A DNA stretch of 49,181 nucleotides, from contig NZ_LHVK01000024.1 of NCBI RefSeq assembly GCF_001269905.1, positions 1-49,181 of the forward strand, in the 5' to 3' direction. A program made the translations under genes and the position numbers. This document shows, in pieces, positions 26,073 through 33,932 of the stretch (the stretch's first letter is position 1; the number at the start of each line of letters is the position of its first letter). Origin of the DNA: Pseudomonas corrugata. GTDB lineage: Bacteria; Pseudomonadota; Gammaproteobacteria; Pseudomonadales; Pseudomonadaceae. The notes beneath the pieces were generated by a model. It ran no database searches, was not told the origin of the DNA, and saw only the letters and a list, made by a program, of their open reading frames with translations.

Positions 26073-26656
26073 ACCAGACAACCGACAGCTCCGGATCCGC
26101 AATAGAAGCCATCGCCATTGGGGCATCCGCCGGCGGCGTGGAGGCCCTGCTCAGACTGTTCGGCCCCCTGCGCAAAGGTTTCCGTTTGCCTGTCCTGCTG
26201 GTGCTGCATCTGCCCAACGAGCGCTACAGTCAGTTGGCCCAAGTCCTTGATCATCGTCTGGCGATACCGGTAGAAGAGGCTCGGGACAAACAGGACATCC
26301 GGCCCGGCACTCTGTATGTCGCCGCGCCAGGCTACCATTTGTCGGTCGAGGCCGATCGCAGCCTGTCGTTGAGTCTGGAGGAACCGGTGCACCATTCGCG
26401 GCCCTCCATCGATGTGTTGTTCGAATCGGCCGCCGACGTCTATGGCTCGAACCTGCTGGCAATCGTACTGACCGGGGCTAACGACGACGGCGCCCGAGGC
26501 TTGGCCAGGGTCAAGGAACTGGGTGGCATCACCGTCGTCCAAGACCCCGCCGAAGCCCAGGTTTCGACCATGCCGGAAGCCGCGCTGGCTCTGCACGAGC
26601 CCGACCATATCCTCACTTTGCAAGGCATCGGCCGATTGTTGGCTGGGCTGGAATGA
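26069..26656 (+). CDS. CheB-type methylesterase, catalytic domain only
   Basis: Protein-glutamate methylesterase/deamidase of the CheB family, 195 residues, without the usual N-terminal receiver. The catalytic Ser is in AIGASAGGVEAL, the His in VLHLPNERYSQL and the Asp in LTGANDDGARGL. It overlaps cheR by an ATGA. Without its own receiver, activity would depend on another control, for instance the receiver proteins encoded right after it. Opposes the CheR encoded just before, so a reversible methylation step is built into this operon. Confidence 0.9.
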   Translation: MNQTTDSSGSAIEAIAIGASAGGVEALLRLFGPLRKGFRLPVLLVLHLPNERYSQLAQVLDHRLAIPVEEARDKQDIRPGTLYVAAPGYHLSVEADRSLSLSLEEPVHHSRPSIDVLFESAADVYGSNLLAIVLTGANDDGARGLARVKELGGITVVQDPAEAQVSTMPEAALALHEPDHILTLQGIGRLLAGLE

Positions 26657-27942
26657 ACCACATGCCACGAGATATTCAAGCCAAACTGCTGGTCGTCGAT
26701 GATCTGCCGGAGAATCTGTTGGCACTGGAGGCCCTGATCAAGGGTGACGACCGCAAGGTCTACAAGGCTCAGTCAGCTGATCAGGCGTTGTCCCTGTTGT
26801 TGCTACATGACTTTGCCCTGGCCATCATCGACGTACAGATGCCGGACATGAACGGCTTCGAACTGGCCGAGCTTATGCGGGGGACGGAGAAGACCCGTAG
26901 CATTCCGATCATTTTTGTCAGCGCCGCCGGCCGTGAGCGCAACTATGCCTTTACCGGCTATGAAAACGGTGCGGTGGACTTCCTGCACAAGCCACTGGAC
27001 ACCCATGCGGTCAAGAGCAAGGTCAATGTGTTCGTGGAGCTCCATCGTCAGAAGAGGGCGGTGAAGGAGCAGGTCGTCGCCCTGGAACAGAGCCGTCGGG
27101 AACAGGAAGTGCTCCTCCAGCAATTGCAGGCCACCCGCAACGAACTAGAGCAGGCGGTGCGGATGCGCGACGATTTCATGTCGATCGTCGCCCACGAAGT
27201 GCGCACGCCCCTTAACGGCCTGATTCTCGAAACACAACTGCGCAAGATGCACTTGGCCCGGGACAATGCCGCAGCGTTCAGCCTGGATAAGGTGAAGGCG
27301 ATGGTCGAGCGCGACGAGCGGCAGATCAAGAGCCTGATCCGGCTGATTGAGGACATGCTGGATGTGTCGCGCATTCGTACCGGCAAGTTGTCCATCCGCC
27401 CGACCCGTTTCAACCTCTCGGCCTTGGTGGAAAACCTGCTGCGCAATTTCCAGCCGCAGATCGTGGCTGCCGAATCCGCGTTGAACTACTCCGCCGAGCC
27501 TTTGGTGGAGGGACTGTGGGATGAATTTCGGATCGAGCAGGTGGTGTCGAACCTGCTGACCAATGCATTGCGCTATGGGGGCAAGAGCCCGATCGATGTA
27601 CGCGTCTACAAGACGCTCGAGCATGCCTGCGTAGAGGTCCAGGACCGCGGCATCGGTATCAGCGAGGAGAACCAGAAACGCATCTTCCAGCAGTTCGAGC
27701 GGGTGACCTCCAAGGCGGTTGCCTCCGGCTTGGGCCTGGGCTTGTTCATCTCCGAGCAGATCGTCACCGCCCATGGGGGAACCATCACGGTCGACAGTCG
27801 AATCAACGAAGGCGCGTTGTTCCGCGTTTGCCTGCCCTTGCAGGGCGCCGTCCTTCCGAAAAACGTTGCATTGACGCAACCTCTGAATGGCCCTACGGTC
27901 GTATCAGCAGCTATTGATCGAACGAAGGCTTCTCATGAGTGA
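26653..27942 (+). CDS. Receiver-histidine kinase protein
   Basis: Soluble kinase of 429 residues, with the receiver at the N-terminus. REC has the VVDD acidic pair, phosphoacceptor D60 in AIIDVQMPDMNG and the Lys in FLHKPLD. A coiled coil (about 130-175) leads to HisKA with H181 in IVAHEVRTPLN and to HATPase_c with NLLTNALRYGG, DRGIGISEENQ and GLGLGLF. No membrane helix. Start overlaps the cheB stop by four bases. The arrangement suggests that phosphoryl groups from the upstream hybrid kinase switch this second kinase on or off. The final 35 residues are a non-conserved tail that overlaps the next gene. Confidence 0.9.
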   Translation: MNHMPRDIQAKLLVVDDLPENLLALEALIKGDDRKVYKAQSADQALSLLLLHDFALAIIDVQMPDMNGFELAELMRGTEKTRSIPIIFVSAAGRERNYAFTGYENGAVDFLHKPLDTHAVKSKVNVFVELHRQKRAVKEQVVALEQSRREQEVLLQQLQATRNELEQAVRMRDDFMSIVAHEVRTPLNGLILETQLRKMHLARDNAAAFSLDKVKAMVERDERQIKSLIRLIEDMLDVSRIRTGKLSIRPTRFNLSALVENLLRNFQPQIVAAESALNYSAEPLVEGLWDEFRIEQVVSNLLTNALRYGGKSPIDVRVYKTLEHACVEVQDRGIGISEENQKRIFQQFERVTSKAVASGLGLGLFISEQIVTAHGGTITVDSRINEGALFRVCLPLQGAVLPKNVALTQPLNGPTVVSAAIDRTKASHE

Positions 27943-28312
27943 AGATGCGCAAGATGTTGTACTGCTCGTCGAGGATGACGAGTCGATCATGATGATATTG
28001 TCCGCCTATCTGTCAGGCGAGGGCTATCGGGTGCTGCAGGCCGAGAATGGCGAAAAGGCATTCGAAGTCCTGGCAAGCAAACCCCACCTGGACATGATGA
28101 TTACCGACTTCCGCCTGCCGGGCGGCATTTCCGGGGTGCAGATCGCTGAACCCGCAGTCAGGTTGCGTCCGGATCTGAAAGTGATCTTCATCAGCGGTTA
28201 TGCCCAGGAAGTGCGCGACACCGACAGCCCCATCACCCGCCAGGCGCCGATCCTTGAAAAACCGTTCGACCTGGACGAACTGCAAGGCATCATGCGCTCG
28301 ATGTTGTCCTGA
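27935..28312 (+). CDS. Single-domain response regulator
   Basis: Stand-alone receiver of 125 residues, last gene of the signalling operon. Acidic pair EDDE near residue 13, phosphoacceptor D58 in MMITDFRLPGG, switch Ser in IFISGYAQE, Lys in ILEKPFDLDEL. Its ATG overlaps the end of the kinase gene by eight bases, so translation is coupled. With no output domain it would act by protein contact or as a phosphotransfer shuttle. Confidence 0.88.
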   Translation: MSEDAQDVVLLVEDDESIMMILSAYLSGEGYRVLQAENGEKAFEVLASKPHLDMMITDFRLPGGISGVQIAEPAVRLRPDLKVIFISGYAQEVRDTDSPITRQAPILEKPFDLDELQGIMRSMLS

Positions 28313-28338
28313 CGTTCTTGAATTCACCCCTGGATCCC

Positions 28339-28427
28339 TGTGGGAGCGAGCCTGCTCGCAAATGCGATGGTCCAGCTTGCCGCTGTGGTGAAGGTACAGC
28401 CGCTTTCGCGAGCAAGCCCGCTCCCAC
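28339..28427. repeat. REPIN (paired inverted REPs)
   Basis: TGTGGGAGCGAGCCTGCTCG at the left and CGCTTTCGCGAGCAAGCCCG plus CTCCCA at the right in inverted orientation, in the convergent gap after the signalling operon. Confidence 0.8.
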
Positions 28428-28471
28428 CATTTCTGTGGCGTCCATAGATTCAGCGTCAACGTCATACCCGG

Positions 28472-28495
28472 TGTGGGAGCGGGCTTGCTCCCACA
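28472..28495. repeat. Single REP palindrome
   Basis: TGTGGGAGC, six bases, then GCTCCCACA: a perfect 9-bp stem lying 11 bp after the stop of the minus-strand kinase gene. It may end transcription there. Confidence 0.75.
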
Positions 28496-28505
28496 GGGAT
28501 GTACT

Positions 28506-30173
28506 TCAGGCCCCGATCATCTCCCGAACCTTGGCCGTCAACAGGTCAAACGTGAAGGGCTTCGTGATCATTTGCATGCCCTGGTCGAGAAAGCCTCCGC
28601 GTACTGCCGCGTGTTCGGCGTAGCCGGTGATGAACAGCACCCGCAGGTCCGGGCGGATCTGCCGGCCGACTTCCGCCAGTTGCCGGCCATTCATGCCCGG
28701 CAACCCCACGTCGCTGATCAGCAGATCGATGCGCTGGCCTGACTGGAGAATCGGCACCGCACCGTTGGCGTCGCTGGCTTCAAGGAAGGTATAACCCAGT
28801 TCGCCCAGTACCGAGCTGACCAGTACTCGCACTGCCGGATCGTCTTCGACGATCAACACGGTCTCGCCGGCCTGTGCCGGGGCCGCATGCTGCTTGTCGA
28901 CTGACGACTCGGGGGTTTCTTCGCCCAGGAAACGTGGCAGATAGAGATTGACAGTAGTGCCTTTGCCGACATCGCTGTCGATTGCCACGTGGCCACGTGA
29001 TTGCTTGCTGAATCCATAGATCATCGACAGGCCCAGTCCAGTGCCCTGGCCGATGGGTTTGGTGGTGAAAAATGGATCGAACGCGCGATTGATGACCGAC
29101 TCGGGCATGCCGCACCCGCTATCCTGCACGCTCAGTACTACATAGTCGCCGGGTTCGAGGTTGGTGTACGCGTCAGTGAAGCCGGCATCCAGATGCTTGT
29201 TGAGCGTGCGCACCACCAGCATTCCGCCTTCCGGCATGGCATCTCGCGCGTTGAGTACGAGGTTGAGCAGGGCACTTTCCAATTGGTTGGGATCGGCCTC
29301 GGCGATCCAGAGCTGCTCGTCCAACCGCATGTCCAGCCGGATGCTTTCATTGAGGCTGCGCTGAAGCAGCTCCCCCATGGACAGTACCAGCGTGTTCATC
29401 TGCACGGCCTTGGAATCCAGCGACTGGCGTCGGGAGAACGCCAGCAGGCGATGGGTCAGGCCGGCTGCGCGGTTGGCCGAGGTCACGCCCAGGTCGATCA
29501 GGCTGTCCAGGTCTTCGGTGCGACCCCGGGCCAGGCGCCTGCGCAGCAGTTCAAGGCTGCCGATGATCCCGGTCAGCATGTTGTTGAAGTCGTGGGCGAT
29601 GCCGCCAGTCAGTTGGCCGACCGCTTCCATCTTCTGCGATTGGCGCAAGGCTTCTTCATTGTGGCGCAGTTGAGCGGTGCGCTCTTCTACCTGCTGTTCA
29701 AGGGTTTCGAGAGTGTTTTGCAGGCGCAGCTCACTGTTGCTCAGATCGATCAGGCGTTCCCGAGCCTCGTATTGCCTTCGTCGACCACGCAAGGCGGTGG
29801 TGACCAGGCTGACCAGGGTTACTGGATGGAAAGGACGTTCCAGGAACGTTACGTTGCCCAGTTGCATGCCGATACGTGCCGCCGGGTTCTGTTCAGGACC
29901 ACCGTGATGGGTCAAAAGGACGATGGGAAGGTCGGACCAGGCCGGTTGTTGCTCAATCTGCAGGAACAACGCCTCCAGGTCCGGCCCCACCAAGGCTTCC
30001 GACGAGATGACCAGCAGGCCGGCGCCATGTTCGAGCTCTTCGCACAATTGCCCCAGATGACGACAAATGAGGCCGGTGAACCCGGCTTCGTTGAGGATCA
30101 TCATGGCGATCTGGCTGTCCCGCCCCAGCGGTGCGAGGATCAGTGCCCGCTCCGACAGGGGCTCGAACAACAT
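28506..30173 (-). CDS. Histidine kinase with pseudo-receiver N-terminus and C-terminal receiver
   Basis: Soluble hybrid kinase of 555 residues. Residues 1-130 have the length and fold pattern of a receiver (ERALILAPLGRDSQIAMMIL), but the phosphoacceptor position reads LLVISSEALV, with Ser in place of Asp, so it is a pseudo-receiver. A coiled coil (about 140-180) follows, then HisKA with H194 in GGIAHDFNNML, HATPase_c with NLVLNARDAM, DSGCGM and GTGLGLSM, and an intact C-terminal receiver with D488 in LLISDVGLPGMNG. The start ATG overlaps the kaiC-like stop by one base (TGATG); a GTG one codon earlier is possible. Coupling to the KaiC-like gene suggests a joint function. Confidence 0.88.
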   Translation of the reverse strand: MLFEPLSERALILAPLGRDSQIAMMILNEAGFTGLICRHLGQLCEELEHGAGLLVISSEALVGPDLEALFLQIEQQPAWSDLPIVLLTHHGGPEQNPAARIGMQLGNVTFLERPFHPVTLVSLVTTALRGRRRQYEARERLIDLSNSELRLQNTLETLEQQVEERTAQLRHNEEALRQSQKMEAVGQLTGGIAHDFNNMLTGIIGSLELLRRRLARGRTEDLDSLIDLGVTSANRAAGLTHRLLAFSRRQSLDSKAVQMNTLVLSMGELLQRSLNESIRLDMRLDEQLWIAEADPNQLESALLNLVLNARDAMPEGGMLVVRTLNKHLDAGFTDAYTNLEPGDYVVLSVQDSGCGMPESVINRAFDPFFTTKPIGQGTGLGLSMIYGFSKQSRGHVAIDSDVGKGTTVNLYLPRFLGEETPESSVDKQHAAPAQAGETVLIVEDDPAVRVLVSSVLGELGYTFLEASDANGAVPILQSGQRIDLLISDVGLPGMNGRQLAEVGRQIRPDLRVLFITGYAEHAAVRGGFLDQGMQMITKPFTFDLLTAKVREMIGA

Positions 30174-31675
30174 CACTGGAGCTCATCCCTGAGCAGTGGA
30201 TGGTCCGCTCCCATATAGGTCGGTACTCCACGCAATACGCCTTGGAACGCTTCCAGCGGTTCACCGATCGTCATGCCTTGCCCGCTGATGCGATATTCGC
30301 GGATCGTCGATTCGTGGCTGCCGGTGCGTTTCTTGATGATGGAAATCGCCCGTCGGACCTTGCCCAGCGCTTCGAAATAACGCAACAGAATCACGGTGTC
30401 AGCCAGATAAGTAATGTCCACAGGCGCCTGCATGTCGCCTACCAGGCCATGTTGCGCGACGGTCATGAAGGTCGCTGCGCCCTTGCGATTGAGGTACAGC
30501 AACAGCTCATGCATGTGCAGTACCAGAGCGTTTTCTTCCGGCATGGCGGCCTGGTAGCCGTTGATGCTGTCGATGACGACGGTCTTGATGTCACCTTCGT
30601 CGACGCAGCGACGTACCCGATGGGAGAACTCACCGGGAGACAACTCTGCGGCGTCTACCTGTTCGATCAACAGGTTGCCGGTTTGTTGCAGCGACTTCAG
30701 GTCGATGCCGATATTGTTCATGCGTTCGAACAGCAGGCCCAGCTCTTCGTCAAATATAAACAGGGCAGCCTTTTCGCCGCGCTCTACGGCCGCTGCGGCG
30801 AAAATCAGCGAAATCAGCGACTTCCCGGTACCTGCCGGCCCCAGGATCAAGGTGCTTGACCCCGTCTCGATACCTCCACCCAGCAGGGCATCCATTTCCG
30901 CGATGCCACTGGACAGTTGTTGACGCAGGTATTGCCCGCGATGCTCGGCCGCCACCAGGCGCGGGAAGACATGAAGACCGTCCCCCATGATGGTGAAGTC
31001 ATGAAAGCCGCCGCGGTATTTTTGCCCGCGATACTTGACCACCCGGATCCGTCGCCGTTCGGCGCCATAGTTGGGTGTCAGTTCTTCGAGGCGAATTACC
31101 CCGTGGGCGACGCTGTGCACGGTCTTGTCCAGGGATTCGGTGGTCAGGTCATCGAGCAGCAAGACGGTGGCATCGTAGCGCACGAAGTAATGCTTGATCG
31201 CCAGGATCTGTCGGCGATAGCGCAGGGAGCTCTGCGCCAGCAGGCGGATCTCCGACAGACTGTCGAGTACGACCCGGGTCGGCTTGACCTGTTCGACCAC
31301 CTCGAAGATCTGCCGCGTCGCTTCACCCAGCTCCAGGTCCGACGAATACAGCAGGCTTTGCTGATGCTCGGCATTGAGCAGGCTTTCAGGCGGCGTCAGT
31401 TCGAAAATGTGGATGTTCTCGTCCAGCGTCCACCCGTGGGAGGTCGCGCCTTGACGCAATTCACGCTCGGTTTCCGAGAGCGTGATGTACAACGAGCGCT
31501 CGCCGGCTTGGGCGCCGGCCAACAGGAAATGCAACGCGACCGTGGTCTTGCCAGTGCCAGGTTCCCCTTCCAGCAGGAACACATGACCGCGGGACAAGCC
31601 ACCGGAGAGGATATTGTCCAGTCCTTCGATACCGGTGGCGGCTTTGGCGTCGATCAACTCGTTCAATGTAGACAA
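30173..31675 (-). CDS. KaiC-like double RecA-type ATPase
   Basis: KaiC-family protein, 500 residues, with two RecA/DnaB-like ATPase domains. CI has Walker A GEPGTGKTT (K43), a SETE motif at the catalytic-Glu position and VVLDSLSEIR; CII has GPAGTGKSL (K285), FIFDEE and VVIDSINGY. At the place of the S431-T432 autophosphorylation pair of cyanobacterial KaiC this protein reads T422-Y423 (DITYLADT). The best start is a TTG at 31675, with GAGGGGG six bases upstream, giving MSTLNELIDAKAATGI; an in-frame ATG five codons earlier has no ribosome site. No kaiA or kaiB is nearby. Operon with a pseudo-receiver kinase. A timing role is not implied; non-cyanobacterial KaiC proteins often serve in stress signalling. 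Confidence 0.9.
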   Translation of the reverse strand: MSTLNELIDAKAATGIEGLDNILSGGLSRGHVFLLEGEPGTGKTTVALHFLLAGAQAGERSLYITLSETERELRQGATSHGWTLDENIHIFELTPPESLLNAEHQQSLLYSSDLELGEATRQIFEVVEQVKPTRVVLDSLSEIRLLAQSSLRYRRQILAIKHYFVRYDATVLLLDDLTTESLDKTVHSVAHGVIRLEELTPNYGAERRRIRVVKYRGQKYRGGFHDFTIMGDGLHVFPRLVAAEHRGQYLRQQLSSGIAEMDALLGGGIETGSSTLILGPAGTGKSLISLIFAAAAVERGEKAALFIFDEELGLLFERMNNIGIDLKSLQQTGNLLIEQVDAAELSPGEFSHRVRRCVDEGDIKTVVIDSINGYQAAMPEENALVLHMHELLLYLNRKGAATFMTVAQHGLVGDMQAPVDITYLADTVILLRYFEALGKVRRAISIIKKRTGSHESTIREYRISGQGMTIGEPLEAFQGVLRGVPTYMGADHPLLRDELQ

Positions 31676-31777
31676 AAATAGCCCCCTCATGGCCAGGGAA
31701 GTAAAGCAGGTTGAAGTGTCTGAATACTTGACCCTTGGCGGAGATAGCGGTTCCACTTGTCGCTACAAAACTGGTGA

Positions 31778-31789
31778 AGTTGTACAACT
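31778..31789. promoter_or_regulatory. 12-bp palindrome upstream of kaiC-like gene
   Basis: AGTTGTACAACT is a perfect palindrome about 100 bp ahead of the kaiC-like start. It could be an operator; no regulator is known for it. Confidence 0.3.
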
Positions 31790-31790
31790 C

Positions 31791-31919
31791 TGCAGGCGCT
31801 GCCGAAGGCTGCGATCTCTTGATCTTGGCTTTGATCTTGACCTTGATTGGCTGGCGTTCGCTCAGGATTCAATTGTCTGGGGAAAGATCGCAGCCTCGTT
31901 GCACTCGGCAGCGCCTACA
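31791..31919. repeat. Long inverted-repeat element (GCTGCCGAAGGCTGCGATC family)
   Basis: Left arm GCAGGCGCTGCCGAAGGCTG plus CGATCT; right arm at 31883-31918 is AAGATCGCAGCCTCG, TTGCACTC and GGCAGCGCCTAC. The middle has repeated TTGATCTTG motifs. The same layout recurs at 39957-40057. It lies seven bp after the TPR gene stop. Confidence 0.75.
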
Positions 31920-31925
31920 GTGCGT

Positions 31926-32984
31926 CTACAAGCCCTGCTGCAGCACTGGATCGTCGGGGTTCAACTGCTCCAGTTTCGCCAGCAGGATCTGTACATTCTG
32001 CAACTGCCCGGTTTCCTTCCAGTAGTTGATCAGCAACACCCGAGCCTTGCGGTCTGCAGGGTAGCGCTGAACAATTTCCTGCAACTGTTTCTGCGCGGCT
32101 TCCAGCTCCTGCTCGGCATGCAGGGTGGTTGCCAGGTCGTAACGGTAATGACGATTGTCAGGCTCGAGTTCAACGGCTTTTGCCAGGCCGAGCACCGCGT
32201 ATTCGCTCTGGCCATGTTGCAACAACCACATGCCCAGCGCATGTTGCAGGTAAGCCGACTGTGGTTGGGTTTGCAATTGTTTTGCGAGTAATTGTCGCGC
32301 GGCTTCGCCCCGTCCCAGTTTGTCGAGCACTTCGATCTGCATGACCACTGCCGGCAGGTTGTCCGGCTGCAGGCGCAGGGCTTGCTCCAAAGCTTGCTGG
32401 GCCTTTTTCAAGTCGGCGTTGTGTTGGTAAAGGCGGGCGAGTTGATAGAAGGAACCGGTGGTTTGCGGACCGTCTTGAAGCTGCTGTTCCCAAGTGTCAA
32501 TGGCCAGTTGCATGGCGCCGAAGTACAGGCCAAGGTCATCCGGCGAGAGTCCCAGCAGCGCATTTACGGCCGCAAATCGCACGCTGGGGTCGTCATCGTC
32601 AAGCAACGGCCCCAGCAGCAGACTGCGCTGCCCCGTCGGCACCAGCCCGGCAATGCTGCCGATGGCCGCCCGACGTACATCCGCCGATTCGCTGTGCAGA
32701 TCCGCATCCGCCAGTTTCAGGGCCTGAGGACTTGGGTAGTTGGGCAGTTCGGCGTGCAGCCACACCCGCCGCTTGGGCGAGAGGTCCGGACGCCCGAGTT
32801 GCTGGTAAAGCCTGCGCGCCGCTCCCGGCTGTCCGTTGCGGGCGCTTTCCAGGGCTTCACTGTAACCACGCTTGATCGCTTCGGGGATTTGCGGCGTGGT
32901 GCTGCGTAGCCACGCCGCGACAAGACCGATCAACAACAGGACACAGAGGCTGAGGAGCAGATAGCGACGGCGAGGCGAGAGCAT
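31926..32984 (-). CDS. Membrane-anchored HEAT/TPR-repeat protein
   Basis: A 352-residue protein with one N-terminal membrane helix (YLLLSLCVLLLIGLVAAWL) and no lipobox, so probably an inner-membrane anchor with a periplasmic body. Residues 95-150 hold two HEAT-like repeats (SADVRRAAIGSIAGLVP, DPSVRFAAVNALLGLSP). From about 180 on there are four or five tetratricopeptide repeats, such as FYQLARLYQHNADLKKAQQA and HALGMWLLQHGQSEYAVLGL. Such proteins are scaffolds; no partner is evident. It lies upstream of the kaiC-like gene on the same strand, but a 250-bp gap with a repeat element suggests separate transcription. Confidence 0.78.
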   Translation of the reverse strand: MLSPRRRYLLLSLCVLLLIGLVAAWLRSTTPQIPEAIKRGYSEALESARNGQPGAARRLYQQLGRPDLSPKRRVWLHAELPNYPSPQALKLADADLHSESADVRRAAIGSIAGLVPTGQRSLLLGPLLDDDDPSVRFAAVNALLGLSPDDLGLYFGAMQLAIDTWEQQLQDGPQTTGSFYQLARLYQHNADLKKAQQALEQALRLQPDNLPAVVMQIEVLDKLGRGEAARQLLAKQLQTQPQSAYLQHALGMWLLQHGQSEYAVLGLAKAVELEPDNRHYRYDLATTLHAEQELEAAQKQLQEIVQRYPADRKARVLLINYWKETGQLQNVQILLAKLEQLNPDDPVLQQGL

Positions 32985-33072
32985 GCAGGGAATCCATTAC
33001 CAGAAGCTTGAAATGTCGCAAGCTTCGGTCAGGTGAGGGCCTGAGTCAAACCCTGAACTATGGATTGAACCC

Positions 33073-33099
33073 TGTGGAGCAGGCTTGCTCGCGATGGCG
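33073..33099. repeat. REP palindrome
   Basis: TGTGGAGCAGGCTTGCTCGC followed by GATGGCG, a degenerate REP upstream of the TPR gene. Confidence 0.7.
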
Positions 33100-33183
33100 T
33101 CGGATCTACGAGGTTGATTTGTTGGCTGGCCTGTGAAGATGGTATGCCAGTCAGTATGGGTTATGTCGAATTAATATAAACCG

Positions 33184-33199
33184 CTGTCAGATCTGACAG
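33184..33199. promoter_or_regulatory. 16-bp perfect palindrome, candidate operator
   Basis: CTGTCAGATCTGACAG reads the same on both strands. It lies a few bases after a TATAAA-like -10 box and 145 bp before the orphan gene, a position typical of a repressor site. Confidence 0.4.
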
Positions 33200-33343
33200 T
33201 GTTTGTGTTGCGCTGTCGTGTGCTCGAATGAATTTGCAAGACTAACGGCCCGTTATCGAGGGTCGTTGAGGCATCGGTCTCGTCAGTTGTTGCTGGTAAG
33301 TCTGGTAGGGACAATTTTAATCATTGGATTGACAGGAGTTGAC

Positions 33344-33760
33344 ATGAAGAGCGCATCGGAAACGGATAGAAGTGTCGAGCATGCTGCAAAGAAGGGAGCG
33401 GGTTTTGCATTCGCTACATTAGAGAATCTGAAGTTCACTGATATCAGAGGGGAGTTTGAGCATGGAAACGTATATATGATATTCGCCTTGAATGACGGCG
33501 AGTACGGCATAACTCAGTTCATTGAGGTGTCTGTCATGCGCGACGGCCTTCAGAAAAAAGAGATTATCTTGCCATCGCCTTACGTTCGAAGTTGGATACG
33601 GTTCGGTGCTTCGCAGGGGACAGCGACAGGAGGGAGAGTCGTATGCAAATGGGATGAGGCCAATTTGCACGCCGTCGGTGAGTTTGAATTGATTGCTCCA
33701 TTCAACGAGACGAAGATCTTGAAGGGAACTTTCGACGTTACCGTTCCTGGTAACACGTAA
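33344..33760 (+). CDS. Hypothetical protein, AT-rich orphan
   Basis: No family recognised. A 138-residue, probably cytoplasmic protein with no signal or membrane segment from this start. It has an acidic/polar N-terminus (MKSASETDRSVEHAAKKGAG) and alternating beta-strand patterns later (NVYMIFALNDGEYGITQFIE; GEFELIAPFNETKILKGTFD), suggesting a small beta-rich domain. AGGAG lies five bases before the ATG, which sets the start although the frame is open 47 codons upstream. The gene and its upstream region are clearly lower in GC than both neighbours, with codons such as ATA, AGA and TTA, which suggests transfer from another source. Confidence 0.65.
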   Translation: MKSASETDRSVEHAAKKGAGFAFATLENLKFTDIRGEFEHGNVYMIFALNDGEYGITQFIEVSVMRDGLQKKEIILPSPYVRSWIRFGASQGTATGGRVVCKWDEANLHAVGEFELIAPFNETKILKGTFDVTVPGNT

Positions 33761-33848
33761 ATCAATTTATAGGGTGATGTTGCAAGCCAAGCGGACACTC
33801 TTGAGACTTGCAAGGTGAGCTCATTATCTTCGGGCGCTATCAGCCAGA

Positions 33849-33887
33849 CAAAAAAGCCCCGCGTCCAAATGAACGCGGGGCAAAAAA
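33849..33887. terminator. Bidirectional Rho-independent terminator
   Basis: Stem GCCCCGCGT/ACGCGGGGC with an 8-nt loop, flanked by AAAAAA on the left and AAAAAA/TTTTTT on the right. It serves the oprN end of the minus-strand operon and the plus-strand orphan gene. Confidence 0.9.
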
Positions 33888-33932
33888 TTGGTTGATTGCG
33901 GTCAACCAAAGGGGCTCGGTGTGAACGGTCGG

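Larger units (their letters stand above)
32985..33343. other. Intergenic region, REP plus palindrome
   Basis: 359 bp between divergent genes. A REP (33073-33099) is followed by an AT-richer stretch with a TATAAA-like box (about 33174) and a perfect 16-bp palindrome at 33184-33199. A hydrophobic open frame upstream of 33344 lacks a start with a ribosome site. Confidence 0.5.
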
